Shown: positions 40,575 through 53,893, counted from the stretch's first letter. The stretch: 64,000 nucleotides of DNA from Citrobacter farmeri (GCF_019048065.1 NZ_CP077291.1:1-64000), one strand, 5' to 3'. Numbers and translations: made by a program. The notes: generated by a model not told the origin, from the letters alone.

Positions 40575-41195
40575 TCAGGCGTGGCGTGCTGACGCCAGTA
40601 GTGCACCCACCAGCATAAACAGTGAACCGAAGACTTTATTCAATGCCTTCATCTGTTTCGGCCCTTTTATCCACAAGGCGATACGCTGCGCCAGCGTGGC
40701 GTAGCCGATCATGACCACGATATCGACCACAATGGTGGTTACGCCAAGCACGATGTACTGCATCAGTTGCGGTTCTTTTGGCATCACGAACTGCGGGAAA
40801 AGGGCCGCCAGAAAGACGATGCTTTTGGGGTTTGTCAGATTTACGAATACCGCGCGTTTAAACAGGCGACCGCGCGACTGGGTCTGGGCCATGGTATTCA
40901 GGTCAATGGCTCCGGCGGCGCGCCATTGCTGAATGCCTAACCAAATCAGATAGGCGGCACCTGCCCATTTCAGTACCTCAAAGGCGATGACGGAACGCGA
41001 AAACAGAGTGCCCAGACCGACGCCGACCAGGATGATATGAATGCCCAGTCCAGCCTGTAACCCGGCAATCGACGCTGCTGCGCCACGATAGCCGTGATTA
41101 ATGGAGGTCGTCATGGTGTTGATGGCGCCGGAGCCGGGTGAAAGGCTCAAAATTATGGATGTCAGCAGATAGGCGAACCACCATTCGAAGGTCAT
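40575..41195 (-). CDS. rhtB: Homoserine/homoserine lactone efflux protein RhtB
   Basis: A 206-residue LysE-family exporter, paralogous to RhtC but with [15 protein letters not shown] instead of the SPGPDFF form, and [20 protein letters not shown] as second signature. In E. coli it exports homoserine and its lactone. It is divergent from pldB. Confidence 0.96.
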   Translation of the reverse strand: MTFEWWFAYLLTSIILSLSPGSGAINTMTTSINHGYRGAAASIAGLQAGLGIHIILVGVGLGTLFSRSVIAFEVLKWAGAAYLIWLGIQQWRAAGAIDLNTMAQTQSRGRLFKRAVFVNLTNPKSIVFLAALFPQFVMPKEPQLMQYIVLGVTTIVVDIVVMIGYATLAQRIALWIKGPKQMKALNKVFGSLFMLVGALLASARHA

Positions 41196-41306
41196 GAGAA
41201 ACTCCCTGATTGTCTGTTTTTATGCCACAATACGCTACTGTCGCAACAAAGTGTTACGCGCTACTGAAAAAACGATTTTTACCTGGTAAACGAGGCTGGA
41301 TACCCG

Positions 41307-42329
41307 ATGTTTCAGCAGCAAAAAGACTGGGAAACGAGAGAAAACGCGTTTGCGGCTTTTTCCATGGGGCCGCTGACAGACTTCTGGCGTCAGCGTGAAG
41401 AAGCGGAATTGACCGGTGTGGGCCGAGTGCCGGTGCGCTTTGTCCGGTTTCGCGCGGCGCATAACGATCGTGTCATCGTCATCTGTCCGGGTCGAATAGA
41501 AAGCTATGTGAAGTACGCCGAGCTGGCGTATGACCTGTTTGATCTGGGCTTCGATATTCTCATTATTGACCATCGCGGCCAGGGACGTTCAGGGCGCATG
41601 CTATCGGATCCCAATCGCGGTCATGTCGACAATTTCAACGACTATGTTGATGATTTATTGGCATTCTGGGAGCAGGAAGTTCAACCGGGACCGTGGCGTA
41701 AACGCTACATCCTGGCGCATTCGATGGGCGGAGCGATTGCGACGCTGTTTTTGCAGCGTCACCCGCATCAGTGTGATGCTATCGCGCTCTGCGCGCCGAT
41801 GTTTGGTATTGTGATGCGTCTGCCGGACTGGATGGTACGCCATATTCTGGACTGGGCCGAAGGCCATCAGCGTATCCGGGAAGGGTATGCGATTGGCACA
41901 GGACGTTGGCGGGCATTGCCTTTTGGCATGAATTTATTAACCCACAGTCGACAGCGCTATCGGCGTAATTTGCGTTTTTATGCGGATGAGCCGCAACTGC
42001 GTGTCGGCGGCCCGACGTATCACTGGGTACGGGAAGGTATCCTGGCGGCTGAACAGGTGCTGGCAGGCGCGCGTGATGACGCCACGCCAACCCTGCTGAT
42101 TCAGGCCGAAGAAGAGCGTGTGGTGGATAACCGCATGCACGAACGTTTTTGTGAACTCCGCGCCGCAGCGGGCCACCCTGTCGAAGGGGGTCATCCGCTG
42201 GTTATTAAAGGCGCTTACCATGAGATCCTTTTTGAAAAGGACGCTATGCGCTCAGTTGCGCTTCAGGCTATTGTTGATTTTTTCAACAAGCATAACTCAT
42301 CAGCGGAAACCGCTTTGCTTAGAGGTTGA
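41307..42329 (+). CDS. pldB: Lysophospholipase L2
   Basis: A 340-residue alpha/beta-hydrolase that cleaves 2-acyl lysophospholipids at the inner membrane. The nucleophile serine is in LAHSMGGAIAT (about 136), preceded by IIDHRGQGRSGR. It overlaps yigL's extended frame and forms a dicistron with it; in Salmonella and E. coli the small RNA SgrS pairs within pldB to stabilise processed yigL mRNA. Confidence 0.96.
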   Translation: MFQQQKDWETRENAFAAFSMGPLTDFWRQREEAELTGVGRVPVRFVRFRAAHNDRVIVICPGRIESYVKYAELAYDLFDLGFDILIIDHRGQGRSGRMLSDPNRGHVDNFNDYVDDLLAFWEQEVQPGPWRKRYILAHSMGGAIATLFLQRHPHQCDAIALCAPMFGIVMRLPDWMVRHILDWAEGHQRIREGYAIGTGRWRALPFGMNLLTHSRQRYRRNLRFYADEPQLRVGGPTYHWVREGILAAEQVLAGARDDATPTLLIQAEEERVVDNRMHERFCELRAAAGHPVEGGHPLVIKGAYHEILFEKDAMRSVALQAIVDFFNKHNSSAETALLRG

Positions 42330-42337
42330 ATTTTTAT

Positions 42338-43138
42338 ATGTATCAGGTTGTTGCGTCTGATTTAGATGGCACACTGCTTTCTCCCGACCATACCCTATCC
42401 CCCTACGCGAAAGAAACGCTGAAGCTGCTGACCGCGCGTGGCGTTAATTTTGTTTTTGCGACGGGTCGTCATCATGTCGACGTGGGACAGATCCGTGATA
42501 ATTTGGGGATTAAGTCCTGGATGATCACCTCCAACGGTGCGCGGGTGCATGACATGGATGGAAATCTGGTGTTTACCCATAACCTGGATCGCGACATTGC
42601 CAGCGATCTGTTTGGCGTGGTGAACACTAACCCGGATATCATTACCAACGTTTATCGTGATGACGAATGGTTTATGAACCGCCATCGTCCGGATGAAATG
42701 CGCTTTTTCAAAGAGGCGGTATTCCATTACACGCTGTTTGAACCCGGTTTACTTGAGCCGGAAGGCGTCAGCAAAGTGTTCTTTACCAGCCATTCTCATG
42801 ACGTTCTGCTGCCGCTGGAACAGGCCATTAATGCGCGCTGGGGCGATCGCGTAAACGTGAGTTTCTCCACGCTCACTTGCCTGGAAGTGATGGCGGGCGG
42901 CGTGTCGAAAGGTCATGCGCTGGAAGCGGTTGCCAAAGCGATGGGTTACAGCCTTAAAGACTGCATCGCTTTTGGCGATGGCATGAACGACGCTGAAATG
43001 TTATCGATGGCGGGTAAAGGCTGCATTATGGGCAATGCTCACCAGCGCCTGAAGGATTTGCATCCGGAACTGGAAGTGATTGGTATCAACGTTGATGACG
43101 CGGTACCGCACTATCTGCGCGATCTTTTCTTGCGCTAA
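42338..43138 (+). CDS. yigL: HAD-family sugar/pyridoxal phosphate phosphatase YigL
   Basis: A 266-residue Cof-type HAD phosphatase (subfamily IIB). Motif I is ASDLDGTLLS (about 6-15), with the cap inserted after motif II (ITSNGA), and motif IV in FGDGMNDAEML. In sugar-phosphate stress it dephosphorylates accumulated sugar phosphates for efflux; SgrS raises its synthesis. The ATG at 42338 gives the family length, 8 bases after the pldB stop. Confidence 0.95.
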   Translation: MYQVVASDLDGTLLSPDHTLSPYAKETLKLLTARGVNFVFATGRHHVDVGQIRDNLGIKSWMITSNGARVHDMDGNLVFTHNLDRDIASDLFGVVNTNPDIITNVYRDDEWFMNRHRPDEMRFFKEAVFHYTLFEPGLLEPEGVSKVFFTSHSHDVLLPLEQAINARWGDRVNVSFSTLTCLEVMAGGVSKGHALEAVAKAMGYSLKDCIAFGDGMNDAEMLSMAGKGCIMGNAHQRLKDLHPELEVIGINVDDAVPHYLRDLFLR

Positions 43139-43218
43139 AATGATTGCCTGTTAATTAATCAGTTGTCAACTTAACTCTCCGCTACAATGGATACTCCTTA
43201 TTCTAAGAGATATCCATT

Positions 43219-44118
43219 GTGGCGTTACTTATCATCACCACGATCCTGTGGGCCTTCTCCTTCAGTTTGTTTGGTGAGTACCTTGCCGGACACGTCGATA
43301 GCTATTTTGCGGTGCTGGTTAGGGTTGGTCTGGCGGCGCTGGTATTCCTGCCTTTCCTGCGTACGCGTGGGCACGGCCTGAAAACTATCGGCCTGTACAT
43401 GCTGGTGGGTGCCATGCAGCTTGGCATCATGTATATGCTGAGTTTCCACGCTTATCTCTACCTGACCGTCTCTGAACTGCTGCTGTTTACCGTGTTGACG
43501 CCTCTCTATATCACGCTGATTTACGATCTGATGAGCAAGCGGCGGCTGCGCTGGGGCTATGCTTTCAGTGCGCTGCTGGCGGTGATTGGCGCAGGGATTA
43601 TTCGCTATGACCAGGTAACCGATCATTTCTGGACTGGCCTGCTGCTGGTACAACTTTCCAACATTAGCTTTGCCATCGGGATGGTGGGCTATAAGCGCCT
43701 GATGGAGACGCGCCCGATGCCGCAGCATAACGCGTTTGCATGGTTTTACATCGGCGCGTTTCTGGTGGCTGTGGTTGCCTGGTTCATGCTCGGCAATACG
43801 CAGAAAATGCCGGAGACGACACTCCAGTGGGGCATTCTGGTATTCCTGGGCGTGGCGGCTTCAGGGATCGGCTACTTCATGTGGAACTACGGTGCCACGC
43901 AGGTCGATGCGGGCACGCTGGGCATTATGAACAACATGCATGTGCCCGCAGGACTGCTGGTTAATCTGGCAATCTGGCACCAACAACCTCACTGGCCGAG
44001 CTTTATTACGGGTGCGATTGTGATACTGGCGTCACTGTGGGTGCATCGAAAATGGGTCGCTCCGCGCTCCGTACAAACGGCAGATGCTCGCAGGCGTGAT
44101 TGCGCGCCGATCGAATAA
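43219..44118 (+). CDS. bioP: Biotin transporter BioP (YigM)
   Basis: A 299-residue EamA/DMT-type membrane protein with ten predicted helices, the high-affinity biotin importer of E. coli-like bacteria that lack the BioMNY system. It starts at GTG (43219). Its 3' end runs 113 bases into the convergent metR frame, so the two coding regions overlap tail to tail. No clear BirA operator is seen upstream. Confidence 0.94.
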   Translation: MALLIITTILWAFSFSLFGEYLAGHVDSYFAVLVRVGLAALVFLPFLRTRGHGLKTIGLYMLVGAMQLGIMYMLSFHAYLYLTVSELLLFTVLTPLYITLIYDLMSKRRLRWGYAFSALLAVIGAGIIRYDQVTDHFWTGLLLVQLSNISFAIGMVGYKRLMETRPMPQHNAFAWFYIGAFLVAVVAWFMLGNTQKMPETTLQWGILVFLGVAASGIGYFMWNYGATQVDAGTLGIMNNMHVPAGLLVNLAIWHQQPHWPSFITGAIVILASLWVHRKWVAPRSVQTADARRRDCAPIE

Positions 44119-44959
44119 ACGCCTCGGTCACCGGCTGGCGCTGCTCGCCGTCACGCACGGCGGCGTACAGGCGGCTCCACAAGCCATCCCCCAGGGGTCT
44201 GGTTACCACCAGACCCTGGCGCTCAAAACTCTCCACAACCCAGTGCGGCAGAGCGGCAATGCCCATGTTTGCTGCCACCATCTGAATCAACAGCAGGGTG
44301 TTATCCACACTTTTCAGTGACGGACTGACCCCCGCTGGCTGGAGAAAATGTCGCCAGACGTCCAGTCGACTGCGCTGTACCGGATAAATCAGCAGCGTTT
44401 CGCTGGCTAAATCTTCCGGCGTTACCTGCGTCTTGCTGGTCAGCGGATGATCGGGGGCCAGCACCAGCCGGACTTCAAAATCAAACATTGGCGAATAGTG
44501 CAGCCCGCTGCGCGGCAGAATGTCAGAGGTCATCACCAGATCCAGTTCGTCCTGCTGGAGCGCGGGCTGGGGATCAAACGTCACGCCGGATTTAAAATCC
44601 ATCTCCACCTGCGGCCATTTGGCACGGAAGTTTTCCAGCGCCGGGGTCAGCCACTGAATACAGCTATGACACTCAATCGCGATGCGCAAACGAGTCTGCT
44701 GCGGTTCGTTGCAGGCCTGCAACGCGCGGTTAATTTGCGGCAGGACCTGACCGGCCAGTTGCAACAGGATCTCACCCTGAGGGGTGAAACGCAGCGGCTG
44801 GCTTTTACGAATAAATAACCGAAAGCCAAGGCGCTGCTCCAGATCGCTGAACTGGTGAGACAGGGCGGATTGGGTCTGATGCAGCGTCGCCGCGGCGGCG
44901 GCCAGTGACCCGGTATTCCGCAACGCCTGGAGCGTTTTCAGGTGTTTAATCTCGATCAT
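44006..44959 (-). CDS. metR: LysR-type activator MetR
   Basis: A 317-residue LysR regulator that activates metE and metH with homocysteine as co-inducer. The N-terminal helix-turn-helix is in [34 protein letters not shown] sequence (about residues 6-35), followed by the linker helix and periplasmic-binding-like effector domain. It is divergent from metE, and a MetR site overlaps its own start codon, consistent with control from the shared region. Confidence 0.97.
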   Translation of the reverse strand: MIEIKHLKTLQALRNTGSLAAAAATLHQTQSALSHQFSDLEQRLGFRLFIRKSQPLRFTPQGEILLQLAGQVLPQINRALQACNEPQQTRLRIAIECHSCIQWLTPALENFRAKWPQVEMDFKSGVTFDPQPALQQDELDLVMTSDILPRSGLHYSPMFDFEVRLVLAPDHPLTSKTQVTPEDLASETLLIYPVQRSRLDVWRHFLQPAGVSPSLKSVDNTLLLIQMVAANMGIAALPHWVVESFERQGLVVTRPLGDGLWSRLYAAVRDGEQRQPVTEAFIRSARNHACEHLPFVRSAERPIFDAPTVTPVSQSHP

Positions 44960-45050
44960 GAAAGTCCTTCACTTCGGCATGAACAAATTGCGCTTGAGGA
45001 ATATACAGTACTTGCGAATTATAGCAGTGTAAACATCTGGACGGCTAAAA
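44957..45050. promoter_or_regulatory. metR-metE divergent operator region
   Basis: A perfect TGAA-N5-TTCA MetR site is at 44959-44971 and a second, degenerate TGAA-N5-TGCG at 44980-44992. AACATCTGGACGGCTA (45032-45047) resembles two adjacent MetJ boxes (consensus AGACGTCT). So homocysteine activation and SAM-dependent repression can both act here. Confidence 0.75.
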
Positions 45051-45076
45051 CCTGCAAATATTCTAAGAGGCATACA

Positions 45077-47338
45077 ATGACAATACTGAATCACACCCTC
45101 GGTTTCCCTCGCGTTGGCCTGCGTCGCGAGCTGAAAAAAGCGCAAGAAAGCTACTGGGCGGGCAATGTGACCCGTGAAGAATTACTGGCGGTAGGCCGCG
45201 AGCTGCGAGCGCGCCACTGGGATCAACAAAAGCAAGCGGGTATCGATCTTCTGCCGGTGGGTGACTTTGCCTGGTATGACCATGTTCTGACCACCAGCCT
45301 GCTGCTCGGCAACGTGCCGGCTCGTCATCAGAACAAAGACGGTTCCGTCGACATTGACACCCTGTTTCGCATTGGTCGCGGTCGCGCGCCGACCGGTGAA
45401 CCGGCTGCCGCGGCGGAAATGACCAAATGGTTTAACACCAACTACCACTACATGGTGCCGGAGTTTGTTAAAGGCCAGCAGTTCAAACTGACCTGGACAC
45501 AACTGCTGGAAGAAGTGGATGAAGCGCTGGCGCTGGGCCACAAGGTGAAACCTGTGCTGCTGGGACCGGTGACTTATCTGTGGCTCGGCAAAGTGAAAGG
45601 CGAACAGTTTGACCGTCTGAGCCTGCTTAACGATATCCTGCCGGTTTACCAGCAGGTGCTGGCGGAACTGGCAAAACGTGGCATCGAGTGGGTACAGATT
45701 GACGAACCGGCGTTAGTGCTGGAGCTGCCGCAGGCGTGGCTGAACGCTTTTAAACCGGCCTACGATGCGCTTTCCGGGAAAGTGAAACTGCTGCTGACCA
45801 CCTATTTTGAAGGTGTGACGCCAAACCTTGATGCCATTGCCGCGCTGCCGGTGCAGGGACTGCACGTTGACCTGGTCCACGGCAAAGATGACGTGACGGC
45901 GTTGCACAAACGCCTGCCATCTGACTGGCTGCTGTCTGCCGGTCTGGTGAACGGTCGCAACGTCTGGCGCGCTGACCTGACAGCGAAGTATGCGCAAATT
46001 AAAGATATTGTTGGCGAACGAGCGTTATGGGTTGCTTCGTCCTGCTCTCTGCTGCACAGTCCGATCGACCTGAACGTCGAAACGCGGCTGGATGCGGAAG
46101 TGAAGAGCTGGTTTGCCTTTGCCCTGCAAAAATGTTGCGAACTGGCGCTGCTGCGCGATGCGCTGAACAGTGGTGATACCGCCGCCATTACCGAATGGAG
46201 TGCACCGATTCAGGCACGTCGTCACTCAACTCGAGTGCACAATGCGGCTGTGAAAAAGCGTCTGGCGGCTATTACCGCTCAGGACAGCCAGCGCGCAAAT
46301 GCCTATGAAGTGCGTGCCGAAGCTCAGCGCGCCCGCTTTAAACTGCCCGCCTGGCCAACCACCACGATAGGCTCTTTCCCACAAACCACGGAAATTCGCG
46401 GTTTGCGTCTGGATTTCAAAAAAGGCCAGCTTGATGCGAACCACTACCGTACCGGTATTGCGGAACATATTAAGCAGGCAATTGTTGAGCAGGAACGTCT
46501 GGGTCTGGATGTGCTGGTTCACGGTGAAGCCGAGCGTAATGACATGGTGGAGTATTTTGGCGAGCACCTTGATGGTTTCGTTTTTACCCAGAATGGCTGG
46601 GTACAGAGCTACGGTTCACGCTGCGTAAAACCACCGGTGGTGATCGGCGACGTCAGCCGCCCGGAAGCGATTACCGTCGAGTGGGCGAAATACGCCCAGT
46701 CTCTGACCGACAAACCGGTAAAAGGCATGTTGACCGGCCCGGTTACCATTCTCTGCTGGTCCTTCCCGCGTGAAGATGTCAGTCGTGAAACGATTGCCAA
46801 ACAGATCGCGCTGGCGCTTCGTGACGAGGTGGCGGATCTGGAGGCTGCAGGGATCGGTATTATCCAGATCGATGAGCCAGCACTGCGTGAAGGACTTCCG
46901 TTGCGCCGTAGCGACTGGGATGCCTATCTGGCGTGGGGCGTGGAGGCTTTTCGCATCAACGCAGCGGTGGCGAAGGACGATACCCAAATCCACACCCACA
47001 TGTGTTACTGCGAGTTTAACGACATCATGGATTCTATCGCCGCGCTGGATGCCGATGTGATCACCATTGAAACCTCACGTTCCGACATGGAGTTGCTGGA
47101 GTCGTTTGAAGAGTTTGACTATCCGAACGAAATTGGACCAGGCGTGTATGACATTCACTCGCCGAACGTCCCGAGCGTGGAGTGGATTGAGGCGCTGTTG
47201 CAAAAAGCGGCGCAGCGTATCCCGGCTGAACGCCTGTGGGTGAACCCGGACTGTGGCCTGAAAACCCGTGGCTGGCCGGAAACCCGTGCAGCGCTGGCGA
47301 ATATGGTTCAGGCAGCACAGAATTTGCGTCAGGCGTGA
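45077..47338 (+). CDS. metE: Cobalamin-independent methionine synthase
   Basis: A 753-residue enzyme that transfers the methyl of 5-methyltetrahydropteroyl-tri-glutamate to homocysteine. It is a double TIM-barrel: the N-terminal half begins [16 protein letters not shown] and the C-terminal half holds the zinc ligands in [10 protein letters not shown] (about 641-643), the glutamate near 665 and the cysteine in NPDCGLKTR (about 726). The ATG at 45077 follows AAGAGG. Regulated by MetR and MetJ from the region shared with metR. Confidence 0.98.
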   Translation: MTILNHTLGFPRVGLRRELKKAQESYWAGNVTREELLAVGRELRARHWDQQKQAGIDLLPVGDFAWYDHVLTTSLLLGNVPARHQNKDGSVDIDTLFRIGRGRAPTGEPAAAAEMTKWFNTNYHYMVPEFVKGQQFKLTWTQLLEEVDEALALGHKVKPVLLGPVTYLWLGKVKGEQFDRLSLLNDILPVYQQVLAELAKRGIEWVQIDEPALVLELPQAWLNAFKPAYDALSGKVKLLLTTYFEGVTPNLDAIAALPVQGLHVDLVHGKDDVTALHKRLPSDWLLSAGLVNGRNVWRADLTAKYAQIKDIVGERALWVASSCSLLHSPIDLNVETRLDAEVKSWFAFALQKCCELALLRDALNSGDTAAITEWSAPIQARRHSTRVHNAAVKKRLAAITAQDSQRANAYEVRAEAQRARFKLPAWPTTTIGSFPQTTEIRGLRLDFKKGQLDANHYRTGIAEHIKQAIVEQERLGLDVLVHGEAERNDMVEYFGEHLDGFVFTQNGWVQSYGSRCVKPPVVIGDVSRPEAITVEWAKYAQSLTDKPVKGMLTGPVTILCWSFPREDVSRETIAKQIALALRDEVADLEAAGIGIIQIDEPALREGLPLRRSDWDAYLAWGVEAFRINAAVAKDDTQIHTHMCYCEFNDIMDSIAALDADVITIETSRSDMELLESFEEFDYPNEIGPGVYDIHSPNVPSVEWIEALLQKAAQRIPAERLWVNPDCGLKTRGWPETRAALANMVQAAQNLRQA

Positions 47339-47350
47339 TCCTGAAAAAGC

Positions 47351-47376
47351 TGGCCCGGTGAGTACCGGGCCAGAAC
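47351..47376. terminator. Shared terminator between metE and ysgA
   Basis: A perfect nine-base stem TGGCCCGGT/ACCGGGCCA with a GAGT loop lies between the convergent stops. T-rich sequence follows on the plus side (TTATTTCTT) and AAAAAG precedes, giving T on the minus strand. Confidence 0.8.
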
Positions 47377-48186
47377 TTATTTCTTACTTCCGTACTGCGC
47401 AAACCACGCCAGCATCCTTTGCCAGCCGTCTTTGGCGGATTCTTCGTGATAGCTCGAGCGATAGTCGGCATTGAAGGCGTGACCGGCATCGGGATAGACG
47501 ATAATCTCCGTGTTGGCGTTAGCGGCGCGTAGCGCCTGGCGCATGGTCTCCACGCTTTCCTGCGAAATACTGTTATCCTGACCGCCGTACAAACCTAGCA
47601 CCGGGGCGTTCAGATCGGTCGCCACGTCGACAGGATGTTTTGGCGAATTCAACGTCTTATCACCCACCAGCTTTCCATACCAGGCCACGGCGGCTTTCAA
47701 CTGCGGGTTATGTGCCGCGTACAGCCAGGCAATGCGTCCACCCCAACAAAAGCCAGTGATCATCAGGCGATGTACATCCCCACCGTTACGGGACGCCCAA
47801 CTGGCGACGTGATCCAGATCGGCCAGTACCTGAGAGTCCGGCACTTTTGCCACCAGACCGCTGAGCAGGGTGGGAATATCGGCGAAATCATTCGGATCGC
47901 CCTCGCGGAAATAGAGTTCCGGCGCGATAGCCAGATACCCCTCCAGTGCCAGACGACGGCAGATGTCCCGGATATGTTCATGCACACCAAAGATTTCCTG
48001 CACTACAATGACCACAGGCAGTGGGCCATCGTTTTTTTTCGGGCGCGCGTGATACGCCGGCATATCGTCACCCTGGGAAGGGATTGAGGTAATACCCGCG
48101 ACAATGGTGTCGTCCGGAGTATGAACTGAGGTAGAGGCAATAGGGGATGCTGCAGGTGCAAAACCGGTTTGTGGTGTTGATGTCAT
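47377..48186 (-). CDS. ysgA: Dienelactone hydrolase family protein YsgA
   Basis: A 269-residue alpha/beta-hydrolase of the dienelactone hydrolase family. The nucleophile cysteine is in GFCWGGR, the acid in LYGGQDNSI and the histidine in PDAGHAFNAD. The physiological substrate in enterobacteria is unknown. The N-terminal 40 residues are Ser/Thr/Ala/Pro-rich and diverge from E. coli. The ATG at 48186 has GGAGA at good spacing; an upstream in-frame ATG would add 11 residues. Confidence 0.92.
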   Translation of the reverse strand: MTSTPQTGFAPAASPIASTSVHTPDDTIVAGITSIPSQGDDMPAYHARPKKNDGPLPVVIVVQEIFGVHEHIRDICRRLALEGYLAIAPELYFREGDPNDFADIPTLLSGLVAKVPDSQVLADLDHVASWASRNGGDVHRLMITGFCWGGRIAWLYAAHNPQLKAAVAWYGKLVGDKTLNSPKHPVDVATDLNAPVLGLYGGQDNSISQESVETMRQALRAANANTEIIVYPDAGHAFNADYRSSYHEESAKDGWQRMLAWFAQYGSKK

Positions 48187-48304
48187 GGTATTCTCCGTAC
48201 CCTTAGAAAAATAGCGCACTATTAACTATAGACAGCCTTTAACCATTCACACTGCCTCAAACGGTTCGCTTTTTGTTCGAAGAAAGCGAAAATCGGACTG
48301 TTAA

Positions 48305-48399
48305 TGTGATTTGAGTCACTTTTTACAGGTAAGTCTATGCAACTTAATTGCATCATGGTGATGAGAATCACGAAAATATCTTAAGTCCTTCGGTAAAGT
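48305..48399 (+). promoter_or_regulatory. udp control region: CRP-CytR-CRP
   Basis: Two CRP sites, TGTGA-N6-TCACT (48305-48320) and GGTGA-N6-TCACG (48357-48372), lie 52 bases apart centre to centre. Between them is a perfect CytR-type inverted repeat ATGCAA-N5-TTGCAT (48337-48353). A -10-like TAAAGT (48394-48399) puts the start about 41 bases after the second CRP centre, a class II layout. This is the known architecture of nucleoside catabolic promoters. Confidence 0.85.
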
Positions 48400-48446
48400 G
48401 TCTTTTTGCTTCTTCTGACAAAAACCGAATCACAGAGGAGTTTTAT

Positions 48447-49208
48447 ATGTCCAGGTCTGACGTTTTTCATCTCGGCCTCACCAAGAACGATTTACAAGGG
48501 GCTACGCTGGCTATCGTCCCTGGCGATCCGGAACGTGTGGAAAAGATCGCCGCGCTGATGGAGAAGCCGGTTAAGCTGGCATCTCACCGTGAATTCACCA
48601 CCTGGCGTGCGGAACTGGACGGTAAAGCCATCATTGTTTGCTCGACCGGTATCGGCGGCCCGTCTACTTCTATTGCGGTGGAGGAACTGGCTCAGTTGGG
48701 CATTCGTACCTTCCTGCGTATTGGCACCACCGGTGCCATTCAGCCGCACATCAATGTCGGCGATGTTCTGGTCACCACGGCGTCCGTTCGTCTGGATGGC
48801 GCGAGCCTGCACTTTGCGCCGATGGAGTACCCGGCAGTCGCTGACTTTGAATGCACCACCGCTCTGGTTGAAGCGGCAAAATCCATCGGAGCCACTACTC
48901 ACGTGGGCGTGACCGCCTCTTCTGACACCTTCTACCCGGGCCAGGAACGCTATGACACCTTCTCTGGTCGCGTGGTGCGTCGTTTCAAAGGTTCTATGGA
49001 AGAGTGGCAGTCAATGGGCGTGATGAACTACGAAATGGAGTCCGCCACGCTGCTGACCATGTGTGCAAGCCAGGGCCTGCGTGCCGGGATGGTTGCGGGC
49101 GTGATCGTCAACCGTACTCAGCAAGAGATCCCGAATGCTGAGACGATGAAACAAACCGAAAGCCACGCGGTGAAAATCGTGGTGGAAGCGGCGCGTCGTC
49201 TGATTTAA
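48447..49208 (+). CDS. udp: Uridine phosphorylase
   Basis: A 253-residue hexameric nucleoside phosphorylase that splits uridine to uracil and ribose-1-phosphate for pyrimidine salvage. Recognisable segments are [13 protein letters not shown] (phosphate site), [16 protein letters not shown], and [12 protein letters not shown] with the glutamate that binds ribose. An AGAGGAG ribosome site precedes the ATG at 48447. Regulated by CRP and CytR (see upstream region). Confidence 0.98.
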   Translation: MSRSDVFHLGLTKNDLQGATLAIVPGDPERVEKIAALMEKPVKLASHREFTTWRAELDGKAIIVCSTGIGGPSTSIAVEELAQLGIRTFLRIGTTGAIQPHINVGDVLVTTASVRLDGASLHFAPMEYPAVADFECTTALVEAAKSIGATTHVGVTASSDTFYPGQERYDTFSGRVVRRFKGSMEEWQSMGVMNYEMESATLLTMCASQGLRAGMVAGVIVNRTQQEIPNAETMKQTESHAVKIVVEAARRLI

Positions 49209-49224
49209 TTCTCTTCCCCTCCAT

Positions 49225-49255
49225 AAAAGGCCGACGCGTTCGGCCTTTTGCTTTT
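49225..49255 (+). terminator. Intrinsic terminator after udp
   Basis: AAAAGGCCGA/TCGGCCTTTT with a CGCGT loop, then GCTTTT, 16 bases past the udp stop. Confidence 0.92.
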
Positions 49256-49359
49256 ACGCGATTATTTGCGTAGCGCCTCGCAGGAAAGTTCTTTAAAACT
49301 GGACGTTTATACAGCACAATTCTATTTTGTGCGGGTGATGTATGGCGTCGGGAGGCATT

Positions 49360-50787
49360 TTGGATATCTCAATCATCATTTATGCGGTTATTGCACTGGT
49401 GGGCATTGCGCTTGGCTGGCTGTTGGCCAGCTATCAGCATGCGCAGCAGAAAGCCGAGCAATTCGCTGAACGTGAAGAGATGGTTGCGGCATTAAGCGCA
49501 GCAAAACAACAGATTGCCCAAAGCGAGCACTGGCGCGATGAGTGTGAGTTACTTAATAACGAATTACGTAGCCTGCGCAGTATTAATACTTCGCTGGAAG
49601 CGGATCTGCGTGAAGTCACCACGCGCATGGAAGCAACTCAGCAACATGCAGAAGATAAAATCCGCCAGATGATCAACAGCGAGCAGCGTCTGAGCGAACA
49701 GTTTGAAAACCTGGCGAACCGAATCTTTGAACAGAGCAATCGCCGGGTTGATGAGCAAAACCGGCAGAGCCTGAATGGTCTGCTGACGCCGTTGCGTGAA
49801 CAACTGGACGGCTTCCGTCGCCAGGTCCAGGATAGCTTTGGTCAGGAAGCGCGCGAGCGTCACACCCTGGCGCATGAAATCCGTAATCTCCAACAGCTTA
49901 ATGCACAAATGGCCCAGGAAGCGGTCAACCTGACGCGTGCGCTGAAAGGCGATAACAAAACGCAGGGGAACTGGGGCGAAGTTGTGCTCACCCGCGTGCT
50001 GGAGGCGTCCGGATTGCGTGAAGGATACGAGTACGAAACGCAGGTCAGTATTGAAAATGACGTCCGCTCTCGTATGCAGCCCGACGTGATCGTGCGCTTG
50101 CCGCAGGGCAAAGATGTGGTGATTGACGCCAAGATGACGCTGGTGGCCTATGAGCGCTATTTTAATGCACAAGATGATTACACCCGCGAAAACGCGCTCC
50201 AGGAGCACATTGCCTCGGTGCGTAATCACATTCGTCTGCTCGGGCGGAAGGATTACCAGCAACTTCCGGGACTGCGTACTCTGGATTACGTGCTGATGTT
50301 TATCCCGGTGGAGCCGGCTTTTCTGTTGGCGCTCGACCGACAGCCAGAACTGATTACCGAGGCGCTTAAAAATAATATTATGCTGGTTAGCCCAACGACG
50401 TTACTGGTGGCATTGCGAACCATTGCGAATTTGTGGCGCTACGAACATCAAAGTCGTAATGCGCAGCAGATTGCGGACCGTGCGAGCAAGCTCTATGACA
50501 AAATGCGCCTCTTCGTCGATGATATGTCCGCCATCGGGCAGAGTCTGGATAAAGCTCAGGATAATTATCGTCAGGCGATGAAAAAGCTCTCGTCAGGACG
50601 TGGCAACGTGCTGGCGCAGGCCGAAGCGTTTCGCAGTTTAGGGGTAGAAATTAAGCGCGAGATTAATCCTGAACTGGCAGAACAGGCCACCACACAGGAT
50701 GAAGAGTATCGGTTGCGATCGGTACCCGAAGAGCAGGAAGACACGTCTTATTCTGATGACGACGGGATAAAGCAGCAATCGAATTAG
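49360..50787 (+). CDS. rmuC: RmuC, recombination-limiting protein
   Basis: A 475-residue protein with an N-terminal membrane-anchoring helix (IIIYAVIALVGIALGWLLASY), a long coiled coil (about 30-180) and a C-terminal RmuC nuclease-like domain (DVVIDAKMTLVAYERYF). Loss in E. coli changes inversion frequency at short inverted repeats. I chose the TTG at 49360, which sits four bases after a strong GGGAGG and gives the E. coli length; an in-frame ATG six codons earlier (49342) is the alternative. Confidence 0.9.
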   Translation: MDISIIIYAVIALVGIALGWLLASYQHAQQKAEQFAEREEMVAALSAAKQQIAQSEHWRDECELLNNELRSLRSINTSLEADLREVTTRMEATQQHAEDKIRQMINSEQRLSEQFENLANRIFEQSNRRVDEQNRQSLNGLLTPLREQLDGFRRQVQDSFGQEARERHTLAHEIRNLQQLNAQMAQEAVNLTRALKGDNKTQGNWGEVVLTRVLEASGLREGYEYETQVSIENDVRSRMQPDVIVRLPQGKDVVIDAKMTLVAYERYFNAQDDYTRENALQEHIASVRNHIRLLGRKDYQQLPGLRTLDYVLMFIPVEPAFLLALDRQPELITEALKNNIMLVSPTTLLVALRTIANLWRYEHQSRNAQQIADRASKLYDKMRLFVDDMSAIGQSLDKAQDNYRQAMKKLSSGRGNVLAQAEAFRSLGVEIKREINPELAEQATTQDEEYRLRSVPEEQEDTSYSDDDGIKQQSN

Positions 50788-50881
50788 TCCATCCGGGATA
50801 GCCTGGACGGGCAGAAGGGTAGGGCAATGAGCCCCAATCTGTTACACTTCTCGAACAATTTTTAGATGAGCAGGCACTGAG

Positions 50882-51637
50882 ATGGTGGATAATTCACAAG
50901 AAACGACGCACTTTGGTTTTCAGACTGTCGCTAAAGAACATAAAGCGGACATGGTGGCCCACGTTTTTCATTCAGTGGCATCAAAATATGATGTCATGAA
51001 TGATTTAATGTCTTTTGGCATTCATCGTTTGTGGAAACGCTTCACCATCGACTGTAGCGGCGTCCGCCGTGGTCAGACAGTGCTGGATTTAGCCGGGGGG
51101 ACCGGCGATCTGACGGCCAAATTCTCTCGCCTGGTCGGAGAGACCGGCAAGGTGATTCTGGCGGATATCAATGACTCAATGCTCAAAATGGGTCGCGAGA
51201 AGCTGCGCAATATCGGCGTGATTGGTAACGTGGAATACGTCCAGGCCAATGCGGAAGCGCTGCCGTTCCCGGACAATACTTTTGACTGTATTACCATTTC
51301 CTTCGGTTTGCGTAACGTCACGGACAAAGACAAAGCCCTGCGCTCTATGTTCCGCGTCCTGAAGCCGGGCGGTCGTCTGCTGGTGCTGGAATTTTCTAAA
51401 CCGATTATCGAGCCGCTGAGCAAAGCGTACGACGCCTACTCTTTCCATATCCTGCCGCGTATCGGTTCTATGGTCGCCAATGATGCCGACAGCTATCGCT
51501 ATCTGGCGGAATCCATCCGCATGCATCCCGATCAGGACACATTGAAAGCGATGATGCAGGACGCCGGGTTCGAGAGCGTCGACTATTACAACCTGACAGC
51601 GGGTGTGGTTGCGCTGCATCGCGGCTATAAGTTCTGA
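50882..51637 (+). CDS. ubiE: Ubiquinone/menaquinone C-methyltransferase
   Basis: A 251-residue SAM-dependent methyltransferase acting in both ubiquinone (C2) and menaquinone synthesis. The SAM motif [13 protein letters not shown] (about 66-77) and family signatures [17 protein letters not shown] and [17 protein letters not shown] are present. First gene of ubiE-ubiJ-ubiB-tatABC. Confidence 0.98.
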   Translation: MVDNSQETTHFGFQTVAKEHKADMVAHVFHSVASKYDVMNDLMSFGIHRLWKRFTIDCSGVRRGQTVLDLAGGTGDLTAKFSRLVGETGKVILADINDSMLKMGREKLRNIGVIGNVEYVQANAEALPFPDNTFDCITISFGLRNVTDKDKALRSMFRVLKPGGRLLVLEFSKPIIEPLSKAYDAYSFHILPRIGSMVANDADSYRYLAESIRMHPDQDTLKAMMQDAGFESVDYYNLTAGVVALHRGYKF

Positions 51638-51650
51638 CAGGAGAACGGGG

Positions 51651-53893
<2,243 letters not shown>

